Shown piece by piece: positions 46,209-57,440 of a stretch of DNA of 64,000 nucleotides. How positions within the stretch are numbered: position 1 is the stretch's first letter; each line of letters starts with the position of its first letter. The DNA is from Sisyra terminalis (Eukaryota; Arthropoda; Insecta; Neuroptera; Sisyridae), in the NCBI GenBank assembly GCA_958496175.1, contig OY292279.1:3596001-3660000 (forward strand). The letters run 5' to 3'. The notes under the pieces are model-generated. The model ran no database searches. It was not told the origin of the DNA and saw nothing but the letters and a program-made list of their open reading frames with translations. The translations under genes were made by a program, and so were the position numbers.

Positions 46209-46923
46209 TTTTTTTTTCAAATAAATTGCACAATCTGTATAGAGTTGCAATAAGTGCATTCAATCCATACACAATCACATGTAAGCACTAGTCCCAGTAG
46301 ATTAGTGCTGTATAAGTACAAAATAGATTTTTAACAATCAATAGCAACTCATCAAAACTAGTAACTCTTATAGCAATAACAACAATCAAGAGTAGCAGTA
46401 AGAATAATAACAATAACTATAACAACAATATCAATGCTAAAAATAATGTGAAACATTAATATAGAAGTAATATCTATACTTTTATATAAAATTCTTACGT
46501 CGGTCTGTACATTTCGATTTTTAACCCAATTTTAGGGTAAATATTTGTTTCAAGAGGCCCTTATTCCAAATTTAACATTTTTAAAATTTTTGTCAGTCTG
46601 TCTGTCGGTGTGTCCCGATTTAACTTAAGAACAGAACAACCAAATTTAATGAAATTTGGTATTAAGATACAACACAATTTCCCACAAACTATAGACTACT
46701 TATTCCAAAAAAATAATAAGGGAAGGCATTCCCTAGAGATGAAAACAGAAATTTTTACACTTGACAGGTGAGTTATATATCTTTGGAAAGGTAATGAAAA
46801 GTTAGAAAATAATCTGTAAAAATATTTTTAGTTGAACTGATAAAAAGAAAGTAAATTCAATTTAAATTTAGGAATTGCCTCTTTGAAATATAAACCTTTA
46901 TATATATAAAACACATTGTTGAT

Positions 46924-46996
46924 GTTAATAGCGTAATGGCTTACGTATCTAATATTCTGATACTCCTAATTATAAAGACGTGAGTTCGAATCTTAC
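46924..46996 (+). ncRNA. tRNA-like module in dispersed element, copy 2
   Basis: TAGCGTAATGGCTTACG forms a D-arm (GCGT/ACGT) and GTGAGTTCGAATCTTAC forms a T-arm (GTGAG/CTTAC). The loop-like CTCCTAA would give a CCT anticodon. The anticodon stem is poor and the acceptor stem is not formed. It is therefore a tRNA-derived or tRNA-like promoter module, not a tRNA gene. Confidence 0.45.
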
Positions 46997-48079
46997 AGTA
47001 AACTTTTTTTTAATTTTTTTTTTACAAAATTGTTGTAAATAGACCCTTAGAGTTGCTCAATAAGGAAATATTAACGAAAAAAATTAAAAGTAGTAGTAGT
47101 AATAATAATAAAAGTAATAAAACTTAAAGTAAATACGGTTTTAAAACAGTGCATATATAAAATTCTGTATTTATATCCCCTCTGACAAATGAAATTTTAA
47201 TATTCGATGTATTCCTTTTGAAAATTCTTACCCTAAAAGAGTAAAAGGGGTAACTAAGTTTGTATGAGAAAATGTAGAATTAATCAACAATCGAAATTTT
47301 GAATTTAATATGTGTAATTAATAAATAATTAAAAATAAGTTTCTGTTTCTTTATTCATTTTAACTACAGCATTTTTTATAACGTCATTTCACTTAATTAG
47401 TATGAAAGTGTAGGTAGTAGGTACTTATACCAAATACCAAAGAGGCAGTTTTTAATTTTTGTTTATTTTTCAACAATCAAACTTTTGTAAAATCTTATTT
47501 TTATGAACCAATGATTGTGACCTGGAGCAATTATTTAACATTAAGTGAGCAATTTTTTGTCATATATTTCATTATCAATCAAAAAATAAAATCTTCCAAA
47601 CCAACTTTTCTGTGGTATTAAAAAAAAATTAAAAATCAATTTTTGTTATTGAAAATAAATAAAATATTCGAATTTCTTCCCCGTTTTCTGCCTATTTCCA
47701 ACAATTTTGTAAGTACAACGTCCAAATGTTCGTATTCAAATTGCTTTTTAGTCATGATTATCAAAATAAAGGTCATAATTTTTTTTCGTTTTACATTGTA
47801 TTTTACAATATAAATGCATATTTGTGTCGATGAAATTTGGAAAGTGTTTTTCTTATACGATGCAGATATATAGTAAGACAGGGTTTTTTGATAATTCCTC
47901 CTCTAAAAGAGTGAAAAATGGTGGCAAAGTTTGTACGGCATAACATCTAATCAACAATCGAAATTTCAAATTTAGTTATCAAGGTATGTTCGTTATAGAC
48001 GAAACGTTTTATCACTTAAAATAAAACAATGTTGGTTTATTATTAGAAACAATAACGTAGGATCTCCTTAAAAATTTAA

Positions 48080-48626
48080 AAAAGTCGTAACTCACACCGG
48101 TGAGGTAGTACGGGCCACTGAACCTGATTTTTCCATAAAATTCGCGTTTTTTTTTACATTTACCTCGTAAATAACAAGAGCTACGGAAAAATTATAAATG
48201 AAAAACTTGTAGAGAATCTAATTTCCTACAAAAAAGTTCCTATAGACCAAATCGCGAAGATCAATATTAAACGAGATATTAAGCCTTGAATTTTATGGAA
48301 AAATCAAGTTCAGTGGCCCGTACTATTGCACCGGTGTGAGTTACGACTTTGTCGCAATGGGCACTTTTGTAGAGCGTTTAATTCTGAGAAAAAACCATCT
48401 TCGATAAAAGCGATCCCATGAAATTCCGCTGAGATATAGAAAATTAAAAATAAAAAATCAGGGTTTCCGGGTATTTTCAATGGGAAATCTTTACACGTCT
48501 TGGTCGAGGACTTAAAATTAATATTAAGGGCTCAAACTTTCAGGGAATTTTGTTTTTGGTATTTCCTACAAAATTTCACAATGGGACCAAAAAAAAAAAA
48601 AAAAGTCAAAAAAAAAATCATCCTAA
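48080..48626. mobile_element. left-truncated foldback element nested in copy 2
   Basis: AGTCGTAACTCACACCGGTG through CATCCTAA matches the right two thirds of the element at 13641-14421. The left arm is missing before the GTCGTAACTC block. Relative to copy 1 it replaces about 30 bp of host element, so insertion and a local deletion are both involved. Confidence 0.8.
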
Positions 48627-49385
48627 TATATATATCAAAAAAAGCTTAAGTTCATAAGTGAGCATTACGTTTTTTGGCTTTTACATATTGTAAACCTGAA
48701 AATCCGATATATGTAATCACAAATACATTAATGAGCGAATATCGAAAAGCGAGAAATTCGGCGAACTGAAAGAAAATGGTTTAATTATATAGTTGAAATT
48801 CATTTATTTTAAAAATAATTGCATAGATACAAAATGGTTATACTTGATTATGGAGGAACTGGGTTTCGTGCATTTGAACAAATTTTAATTTCGCCGTAGT
48901 TTTGTACATTTCAGTAGTGTAAAAGTTGAGACAATGAAATGGGATTTCTACTAATATTCTAAATATCTAGGCGAGTGTTTTGATAACTTTTGACTGTTTA
49001 AAGTCATAATTATGACTGACTTTATTGAACTTAACGATAGTTTTTATTTATGTATAGATGGTGATTGATTTACGGATTAATTGGTTCACGCTAGATATAC
49101 CTACCGTAGGTATACGGAATATATCATACTCTTTTTAGATATATATAAATATTTTTTGAAAACTAATTGACCATTATATACAACTATTTTATTCAAAGTA
49201 ACATTTTATTCAATGTGTCTTTTTAAAGTTGACAAAATATTAAGTACGGTTATGTTTTTGTAAAAGAAATAAGAAAAATAATAATTTTCATATGCCACTA
49301 CCAATAGCAAGTTTAACAAATTTAAAAAGAAAATATAATCTACACCTACGTTACGCACACGAAGGCGCGGAGATCAGCTAGTATA

Positions 49386-50980
49386 AGATAAAATTTGTTG
49401 AGGAATTTTTTTTATTGATATTTTTGTCGATACTTTCATAAAGTAATTAATTCTACAAGAAAAATTTGCTGTCAATAAACGGTAAAAAGCTTAATAGGAA
49501 ATGATTGACGTCAAACTTGTTAACCGAACAATACCAAACAAAAAAAATAATAATAAAAGCTCTCAAAACTTTCCAAGTGCTTTTCTTCTGGCTCTTGAAA
49601 ATCACAGCTTTGAATTTTGGATAGTTTACAAAAGTTTCATCCAAAGTACACCTTTTCCGCTAAGAAGATAAATTTTGCATTTGGAATTAAGTCCCTCGGA
49701 TGGATTTACCCCCACGAATGAATGATTGACGCACAAAACTCATTTAAAGCCTTTTGTTTCATCAACTTTCCAGTGAAAGAACCAAAGAAATGGAGCCTTT
49801 TAAGCCGAATTAAATTATTTATATAAAATTATATGTGTACCCCGTCATCACGGGAGGGTTTGGGGGTTTTTGTAAATGTTTGCAATGGGGTTGTAGAAAG
49901 CACACGCTATTCAATCTGCCGAGTTCGCTAGCAGCATGTTTCCGTATTTGTTGTCGAGAAAGTTAAGGGTATGTTGAAGGGTTCTTGTGTCGGAATCTAA
50001 GACAATGATAAAATAATGCTTTGTGTACAAGATAAGACCCGAATATAATCTCGCCCGGCAAAAACATTCCAAATTTTCCAAAAGGAAAATCTATAGTTAA
50101 CAAGAAATTTTCTTTGAAACATGCCACTAATTTACACGGTATTTTAATCCCGAGATAAATTTGAATATTTACAGGGCGGTGGTGTTTTTTTTTTTGTGCA
50201 CGTGTGTGGTAATTTTAGGGATGCAAATACCAACTCGTGGCTCGTCGTGAGTTGCAAGCTGACAAACAATAGAGGGGTGGAATATTGTGCTATATAAAGT
50301 TGGTAATTTATACTTGAAGTGACTATAATTCTCTATTAGTTATGCAGTTATAAAGTAATTAACGTAATATAGTGCACTATTGCATGCATAAAACCTTGTT
50401 TTACGTACAAAACACAGACATATCATATATGTGTCGTCTCATGGTAAAAGTGAACTCTAAAGTTCGGTCCAAATAAATTTCGTGAGGCTTTATTGTTGTC
50501 ATTTTGCATCGGCTAAATGGGATTAATAAAGAAATTATGAAAATTTTCTTCCTTGTGCATTATTAAATTAATTATACTCCAATTAAAATATTGGATTAAT
50601 TGTATAGTTCAAATGAAGTCGACTAAAAGTTTTGGAAAGTGTTGCACAATTAAGAAGTTTTGTAAATTCCAGTCCAGGACTTAAGACTCAAGATAACTTC
50701 GATAAATATTTGCACCCAAATAAAGTCCCATTTTATCGCCGCCTTATTCAATCGTTTCTGAGAATATATAAGTTCAAGTATAAGGACTTTATGGAGCGAA
50801 AACTGAAGAGAATTCAAGATTTTTTTTTAACCTTTTTGTCCCTTGGAAAAAAACAATTAATTTATGGGTTAATCGGCTTAGAAATTGCTTGAACTCCATG
50901 AAAATATGTTTTTTATTATCATATCAAAACAATTGATTAAAAATTTAAACAATTTTCAATTTTATTTGTTAAATTTTCAT
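49386..50980. other. unique, no gene seen
   Basis: 49.7-50.5 kb is more complex. An 86-codon frame at 50632-50892 begins with a non-ATG codon and shows no motif. Confidence 0.3.
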
Positions 50981-53010
50981 ACACCATTGTAATTCCCCTG
51001 GAGTGTGTCTGCAATGGTATAGTCCCTCTTATTACGGTTGCTAGTTTCCCATATTGTTTAAGTTGGACGCAATTTGACTATTCCCCATAATTTTTGAACT
51101 CTTGTAAATAAAACTTTCAAAGATTTTTTTTCAAAAAAAAAAAAAAATTTGGTACATTAGAAATTGATGCTGCAAATCAAGGCATCTCACTATTTTTTTT
51201 TTTACTTTCGCATTACAAGATGTCAATTGTTGGGGACATTTTTTTTGGTTTTGATAAAAAAATCTTTCAATTTTTTTGTCTAATAATATTTACAATATTA
51301 AAGTAATCATACTTTCAAAATATTCTCAATCATATCAATGTAATTCCCCTGGTATGTTTCCCTTTGAATAATTGTTGTATCATATTGCCAATATTTAATA
51401 AAACTTTGAAAACTCCTTTTAATTAAAAAAGAATTATGGTTTAAAGCCCACAGAAGCAATTGATAATTGTAATTCCCCTGTAATCTGTAATTCTTTTTGT
51501 AATTCCCCTGGCCTCTGTTAAGCACCTGTTGTTTTACACATTTCTATGAGAAAATTGTAAATATCTTCATTGTTCTTTAATTTTAAACAAAAACCAAAAC
51601 ATTTTTAAGCTTTAACCGTTAAAGAAGATGAAATGAAAATTTTAATTGTTTCTCAAAAAAAAAAAATTCAAGCAAACCACCGTAATTCCCCTGGCCTTTT
51701 GTTGTTATTATTTACTCTATCAACATCCCAAATTGCATGAATTAAACAAAATTCACAAAAGTATCACAATTTTAAAGCCCTTTGGAATATTAAACTGCAT
51801 TCATTAGGAGAAATGAGTAATATCATAGCACCTGTTGTTTCAAATGATTTTTCTCAACAAATGGACCAAAAGTTTCTGCAATTTTTTATTGACTTTAACA
51901 TAAAAATCGTTCAGTTATTTAATCTTGAAAAGAAAATTCAAAAATTTCAGTTGGTTTTCAATGTTTTCCAGTATTTCCAAACATTGATACCCGTGTAATT
52001 TCCCTGGTCTGTGATTATATCCACTTTCTCTGTTATTAGTGTATCATCTCATTTTAATTAAAAAAATTCAACAAATTTTATTGATTTTTAAGCTCTTCGA
52101 GTATTGAATCTTGCAAATTTCTAACAAAAAAAAAAAAAAATATCGTACCCATAACATTATATGGTAAATTTTAGCACCTGTTGTTTTAAATAATTTCTTC
52201 AAAGCTAAAAAATTTTTTTTTCCATAAATTTTGATTGTATGTTACCAACAACGTATTTAAGTCTTTCATCCTGTAAAAGCATCCTCAAAATTTCAATCGT
52301 TTTCATAAATTTTCTTAAAATTTACCCACATACCATTGTAATTCCCCTGGTCTTTAGTTTTATCTACTTTCCATATGAATAATACTATATATTGCCTACA
52401 TTGAAAACAATGCTTTAACTGTTTTACGATTTTAAATCCATTTATAGATAATTAAACTGAGGAATTCATTAAAAAAAAAATCACCACAAATGGAATTGTA
52501 CAGCCTGGTACCTACCTGTTGTATCAAAAAAAAATTTGCATGCCAAAAATTGTCATGAAATTTTCTTCGACTAAAACAAAAAATTTCTTTTAGCCCTTCA
52601 TTTATCAAAAACGACTTAAAAACTTCAATTGGTTCTTAATTTTTTTTAATGTTATCAAACATACCACTGTAATTCCCCTGGCATTCTGTTATATCCAATT
52701 TCTCGGTGAATAACGCACCGTATTGCCAACATTGAACTTAATTTCAACAATTAAGTAAAATTTTAATAATTGACCGAAAATTTATTGAAATTACAGAAAA
52801 AAATCTTGAGCAATATAAGATGATATGGTAAATCTACCACCTGTTGTTTCGAAACATTTCCCACAACAAAGAAGGCCTAATTTTTTGTTTCAATTGTTGT
52901 TAAGCGATTGTTAAATTATCTTAGCCTAATAAATTAGCTGGAAAAATTTAATCAACTAATGTTATATTTGCGCAATCCTCCAAACCCACCATTGTAATTC
53001 CCCTGGCTTC
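50981..53010. repeat. decayed ~335-bp tandem array with a conserved 13-bp box
   Basis: GTAATTCCCCTGG occurs at 50989, 51340, 51499, 51682, 52338, 52669 and 52994, with one-base variants at 51469 (last base T) and 51995 (TTTCCCTGG). The main spacing is 313-351 bp. A second box, CACCTGTTGTTT, lies at 51523, 51829, 52175 and 52838, with a variant near 52509, at a similar step. The sequence between boxes is strongly diverged. Units usually read ACCAYTGTAATTCCCCTGG on the left. Confidence 0.85.
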
Positions 53011-53214
53011 AATTTTTACCTGTAATCCACTTCTTTTTTCATAAACAATTTTGCCAAAACATGAGGTGACCAATCAATAATATATTTTTTTTTGGTTAAA
53101 CAAAAAAAATAAACTTTTTACTAGCGAAAGTGAAAAAAAATTGTTCATTTTTTCCACCACAAAAAGAGATTGATTCTTTCTTAAGGATGCTGTTGTTATT
53201 AAATAAGTTATTGA

Positions 53215-53440
53215 AAATTGAATCATCACAAAGCAGTTACGGAGTGATCCAAACTACTTGATGACCACTGAGGAAGATTGCTTGGCAATCGAAATACGTA
53301 TCTGGGCAATACGTCACGAATATTTCTGTTTGAACTTCTGTTCAAATTTATGTTTATGGTATGATTTTTAAATATTATTATATAAAATTATACTACATAA
53401 GTTGGACCGCAATATATTCTATATATTGTATACACATAAT
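53215..53440 (+). repeat. hammerhead-like dispersed repeat copy
   Basis: GAATCATCACAAAGCAGTTA, GAGTGATCCAAACTACTTGA, CTGAGGAAGATTGC, GCAATCGAAATACGTATC and CAATACGTCACGAATATT follow each other, then the tail ATTCTATATATTGTATACAC. It matches the right arm of 20775-21213. Confidence 0.8.
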
Positions 53441-53469
53441 TAAAGATTATAGCAGAATTATAGCCCAAA

Positions 53470-53720
53470 ATTACTTTGTATGTGAAAAAAATTCCCATCG
53501 TGTCAATAAAATTTTAAAGTGTGAATTTTCCCAAAAAATTTTTTTGGCCAATCGATGGAAAATCGTTCGCAAAAGGTTTTCAAACACATCGTTTCGTTTT
53601 TGACAATTTCTTTTACAAACCTCTATGAAAGATTTCCCATCGATTGGCAAAAGAAAATTTTTGGAAAGTTCAGATTTTATAATTTTATTGGCTACTCGGT
53701 ATAGACTATTAAATCACTAG
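53470..53720. repeat. inverted segment related to the 37.5-kb array
   Basis: GGCCAATCGATGGAAAATCG is mirrored by GATTTCCCATCGATTGGC about 110 bp on. The inverse of the right half matches GCCAATCGATGGTAAATC and GATTTGTAAAAAAAATCG at 37600-37650. Confidence 0.6.
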
Positions 53721-53825
53721 CCTGGTCAATGTTTTTGGCAACTTTCTTTGGAACAAAAGTAGAAAAATCCACCAATTATAAGGGCGAAAAATTTGTATAG
53801 ATCTTTTTGGTAAACATCATTATAG

Positions 53826-53945
53826 TTGTGAATCATCACAAAGCAGTTACGCAGTGATCCAAACTACTTGATGACCACTGAGGAAGATTGCTTGGAAATC
53901 GAAATACGTATGTGGGCAATACGTCACTAATATAATATTATTAGA
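53826..53945 (+). repeat. hammerhead-like dispersed repeat, truncated copy
   Basis: It shares GAATCATCACAAAGCAGTTA through CAATACGTCACTAATA with 53215, then diverges. One base in the stem (GGAAATC for GGCAATC) is changed. Confidence 0.8.
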
Positions 53946-56239
53946 TTAAATTAAACATTATTACATTTTTATATATTACATTAAACGCCCACTGGAGGTA
54001 ACTTAAAAATAAGACCAAGCAAAAAATCAGAAAAAAATCATTCGACACTTTGTTTTTTTTTTTTTTTAATTGAAAATCAACCACCTGTAATCATTCGTCG
54101 TAAGATTAAGAAAAAAATCTCCAAGATCAAGATTGACGCATTCATGCGAGAGAATATAAATAGACGAAGCTCATTAACGCCACCATTTCCAGCCACCGCC
54201 GCCGCCCCCGGCCACCATTCAACCCCTTGTCTGGACCGACATCTTACCCCCGGTAAGATGTTCGACTTAGTCAACCGAATGATTACAGTGTCTTGCACCG
54301 CCCATTTCCTCAATGTAATTTAGAACTTCTTAAATCATACACGATTCACGGTATCGCCAAAGAATCGAATCGGGAAACTGGAAACTGGAATCTGTTGTGC
54401 ACCAGAAATTACCGCCACCACCACCACTAATAAAAAAAAAAATAAACCATTCGGGACTTATCAAGCGTGGATTTAAGCCAAGAGGAAAATTTGATTATTT
54501 TTTTATTTTTTTTCCTTTTCGAAATGAAATTCTTGATAATATTCTGCATTTTGAATAATGAAGTGGTGCAATTTGGTGAAAGATACCACGGAATTGTATC
54601 GCTATTAATTTCATCTTCCAGACGAACAATATTCCCAAGTAACTTAACTTTGATATAATTCTGAATAAATAACTTTTACAAGCAATTTCAGACCAAACCT
54701 CCCTCTTCATTACATGGCATTATCATTAGTTCTATTCATAAATAGTTTGCCCTTATAAATTAATATTATTATAAGACAAAGAAAAGCGTGAAAAAATTTC
54801 TCTTTTAAAATCCACTTGGAAACCTCTTACACAATGCCGAAGCGAAATATCTTCAAAACTTTACAATTCTTCCGACATTCTCCTACGATTAAATCACGAG
54901 AAATTAAATTATTCATTTTCCATTTTCTATTTTATAACAGAGAATATTTTTGATTAACTTTCCAGTAAAACTGTTCAAATACTTTCAGTACTTCAATGTT
55001 GAACTTGGCTATTCAAATATCTCATAAATGTATTAAAGCTTTTTCCATTTTCCAAATGAGCTTTGGACTTTTTGAATTCAACAACAATAATAATTATGTA
55101 GATTCGTAGTTATTTTTCTTACATCTCGGGAAAGCGAAGAAAACTTCACTGTTGTCTTGCGTCCGGCGATTATTGAATTAGAGAGAGACCGACACATGCA
55201 GTGCACTGCGTTTAATTCAGTTATATGATTGCATTAGTGGATATTACAAAAGGCAATTTTGCATTTTCTTTTCATTAAATTAATGGACATAGCGCGAGGA
55301 AGTGATCGCATAAATTAATGCGTCTGCTTTCGTTGAAAGGAATTAATTGGGAAAAAAAAAGATCATTATAAAATTACGGGAATGCTTGAATGATTTAATT
55401 GGAATCGATGTAATAAAATTTTAATTACTGTGAAAGATTGTTTGTCTACGATTTGAAAAAAAAAAATTATCCCAATCGGAATCTTATAATTCGTAAAAAA
55501 AAGGTTTTAGTTGGGAAACAAAATTGGATAAGCCCAAGAAAAAAGAAAGAATAAGATTTGGAATTTAATTATTGTGGAATCATGAACATTTTATTATAGC
55601 AAAAATAAGGTTTTACATAATATATGTACCCACTAGAACACAAATGCTATTTTTTAATATAATGAATTGAACTAAAATCATCTTCCTCGTTTCTGATTAC
55701 ATGTGACTTTAAATTCACTGACCTCCACCTCTACTATCACATCTATTGGTCAATTCTTAAGTTGAATATATTACTTTGGTGCATTTACTAGGAATATGAT
55801 TTATCTAAAGTGAATTGATTTTGAAATTTCTGCAAAAATTATCCAGTTATAGGTAATTATAGGAAAAACATAAGGTAATTATTTTAGTATTCAATATAGG
55901 AGTATTGTTTAATAGTTTGTTTAATATTTCGAGTAAATGTTTATTTTATTCAATTTCAAATAGGATAGATTCCAAGAAAGTGGTGAAAAAAAGGGTTTTT
56001 TTTCAGACGAGTAAATAAGACGCAAAATATACCAACTAGAACAAAATTTCCCCCATGCATTTCTACCAATCTACGTCTAGTACTTGTCTTTTGATATATA
56101 TGTTTTATCTAAAGAGAATTGCTTTGGAATTTTTTTCAAAAAAAAATAAATATTCCACAGTTTTGAGCTTTTTTTATTGTCATTAAATCATCCAAAAAAG
56201 ACAATTTAAAGCGATCAATTCAAAGCGCATTTTTTTCAC
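53946..56239. other. unique, no gene seen
   Basis: 54.16-54.43 kb is GC-rich (CCGCCGCCCCCGGCC). A 10-bp stem hairpin ACATCTTACC/GGTAAGATGT is at about 54239-54261. 55.1-55.4 kb is another complex island. The overlapping open frames have no motif. Confidence 0.3.
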
Positions 56240-56420
56240 TAAACTTTGGAAATATCGTCCCAATTAAAGGAAATTGAACGTTCTACAAAAAAGGTCTTTT
56301 TATATTTTTTGATAAATTATTTTCTGTTAAAGTTATTCAAGTTCAAAGTTAAAATTAAAATTATATTCTATTTTTCCTTGTTAATTTAATTGTAAAATTT
56401 AATGATTTTTATGAAAAATA
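56240..56420. repeat. diverged fragment of the 1.1-kb foldback family
   Basis: ATTGAACGTTCTACAAAAAA, TTATTCAAGTTCAAAGTTAA and the ATATCGTCCC region follow the order of 1350-1500 in the foldback element at 1140-2415. Confidence 0.55.
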
Positions 56421-56659
56421 TTTTCTATTTATTGATGAAACCAGAAAAATGAGTCATTATTGATCATTTAAAGATTAATCCCGCTACCTTAAGTAAAAAA
56501 AAAATGAAGAAATTTCCTTCGAAAAAAAAACGATGAAAAAACCAACAACTTTAAGAAATTTATTTCTATAGAGTATGCCATCTATGATTTAAAATTTTAC
56601 TTAGCTGTTAAATAAAAACAAATGAATATAATTTAAAATTCATGGCTCTATCGGAAAAA

Positions 56660-57440
56660 TTAAACTTTTCTATTTACAGATGACTCGCAATATCCTGACC
56701 CGATTTTTATGGTCTCCATTTCAACAATCGCTACTTCAATTGTTTCTTGATCGCTCACGAAACACTAATTATTAACAACTTTTCACAAAAAAGAGTCCAA
56801 CGAAATCAAATCTTAGCTTTTAGACCAATTGACTTTAAAATTCTCCACTGATAACGTGATCTTCCAGAAACAGTGATTGTTGCATCGTTGCATTACAAGT
56901 TGGCATTATTCTGTTGAAACCAAATGTCGTTCAAGTCTTTCTCTAGAATTTCGGGAAACAAAATTTATTGAGTATGGTACACTAATGGTTGCCATTCATA
57001 AAAACAGTGGCTCCTTGCTTATTTTCAAAGAATAAAGGTTCAATGATGCTATGTTAAAAATCCAAATAGTTATACCAAATAGTACCTTTGCAAATCCATC
57101 GATTTTTCAATGATAACGTGTAGATTTTTCTAGCCCAAAGTGCAACAATTGTGCTGGTTTGCATAGCCTCCTAGATGCAAATTTTATCTCATCGGAAAAG
57201 ATAATATTTTTGGAAATAAAGTTTATTATCGACCAAATGATCTCCAGCAAATTGGACGAACCATAATTGCATGAAATGGTCATAAAGCTTTAGCTTCTGG
57301 ACTACTTGAACTTTAAAAGCTTTCATACCATGGTTTTTATGTAAAAATTTTTACTGAGAAGTGTACGAAAAGTTTAATTTTTGAGCACAACGACTAGTTG
57401 ATGTTGTTGGATGTTCTTGCACTTCTGGTGCAACAGCGTA
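56660..57440 (-). pseudogene. Tc1/mariner-superfamily transposase fossil
   Basis: Read on the minus strand, frames give IIFSDEIKFAS and then WFQQNNAN, with SLDSFLWK further on. These recall the insect family motifs FSDEAHF, WFQQDGAT and the PLDYFLWG end block. Upstream pieces resemble the helix-turn-helix part. Frames change several times and stops are frequent. The second catalytic Asp is Asn here (near 56910). No terminal repeats were identified. It is an old, inactive copy of a different branch from the fossil at 4254. Confidence 0.7.

Larger units (their letters stand above)
46471..49385 (-). mobile_element. non-autonomous dispersed element, copy 2
   Basis: This is the inverse counterpart of 33130-35556. 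Read on the minus strand it starts CTAGCTGATCTCCGCGCCTTC and ends with the CAGACAGACTGAC tract and AATTTTATATAAAAGTATAG. It is longer because a foldback element (48080-48626) is inserted. No coding frame exists. Confidence 0.75.

Noticed and set aside
46924..46996. Functional tRNA-Arg(CCT) gene
   Set aside because: The acceptor stem does not form and the anticodon stem has mismatches; it belongs to a repeated element.
50989..51001. NF-kB/Rel binding site in the 13-bp box
   Set aside because: GGGGAATTAC only partly fits the Rel consensus; conservation in an array does not identify the binding protein.
53268..53320. Active hammerhead ribozyme
   Set aside because: Extra bases disturb the core and no stem I is evident, so only a hammerhead-like relic can be claimed.
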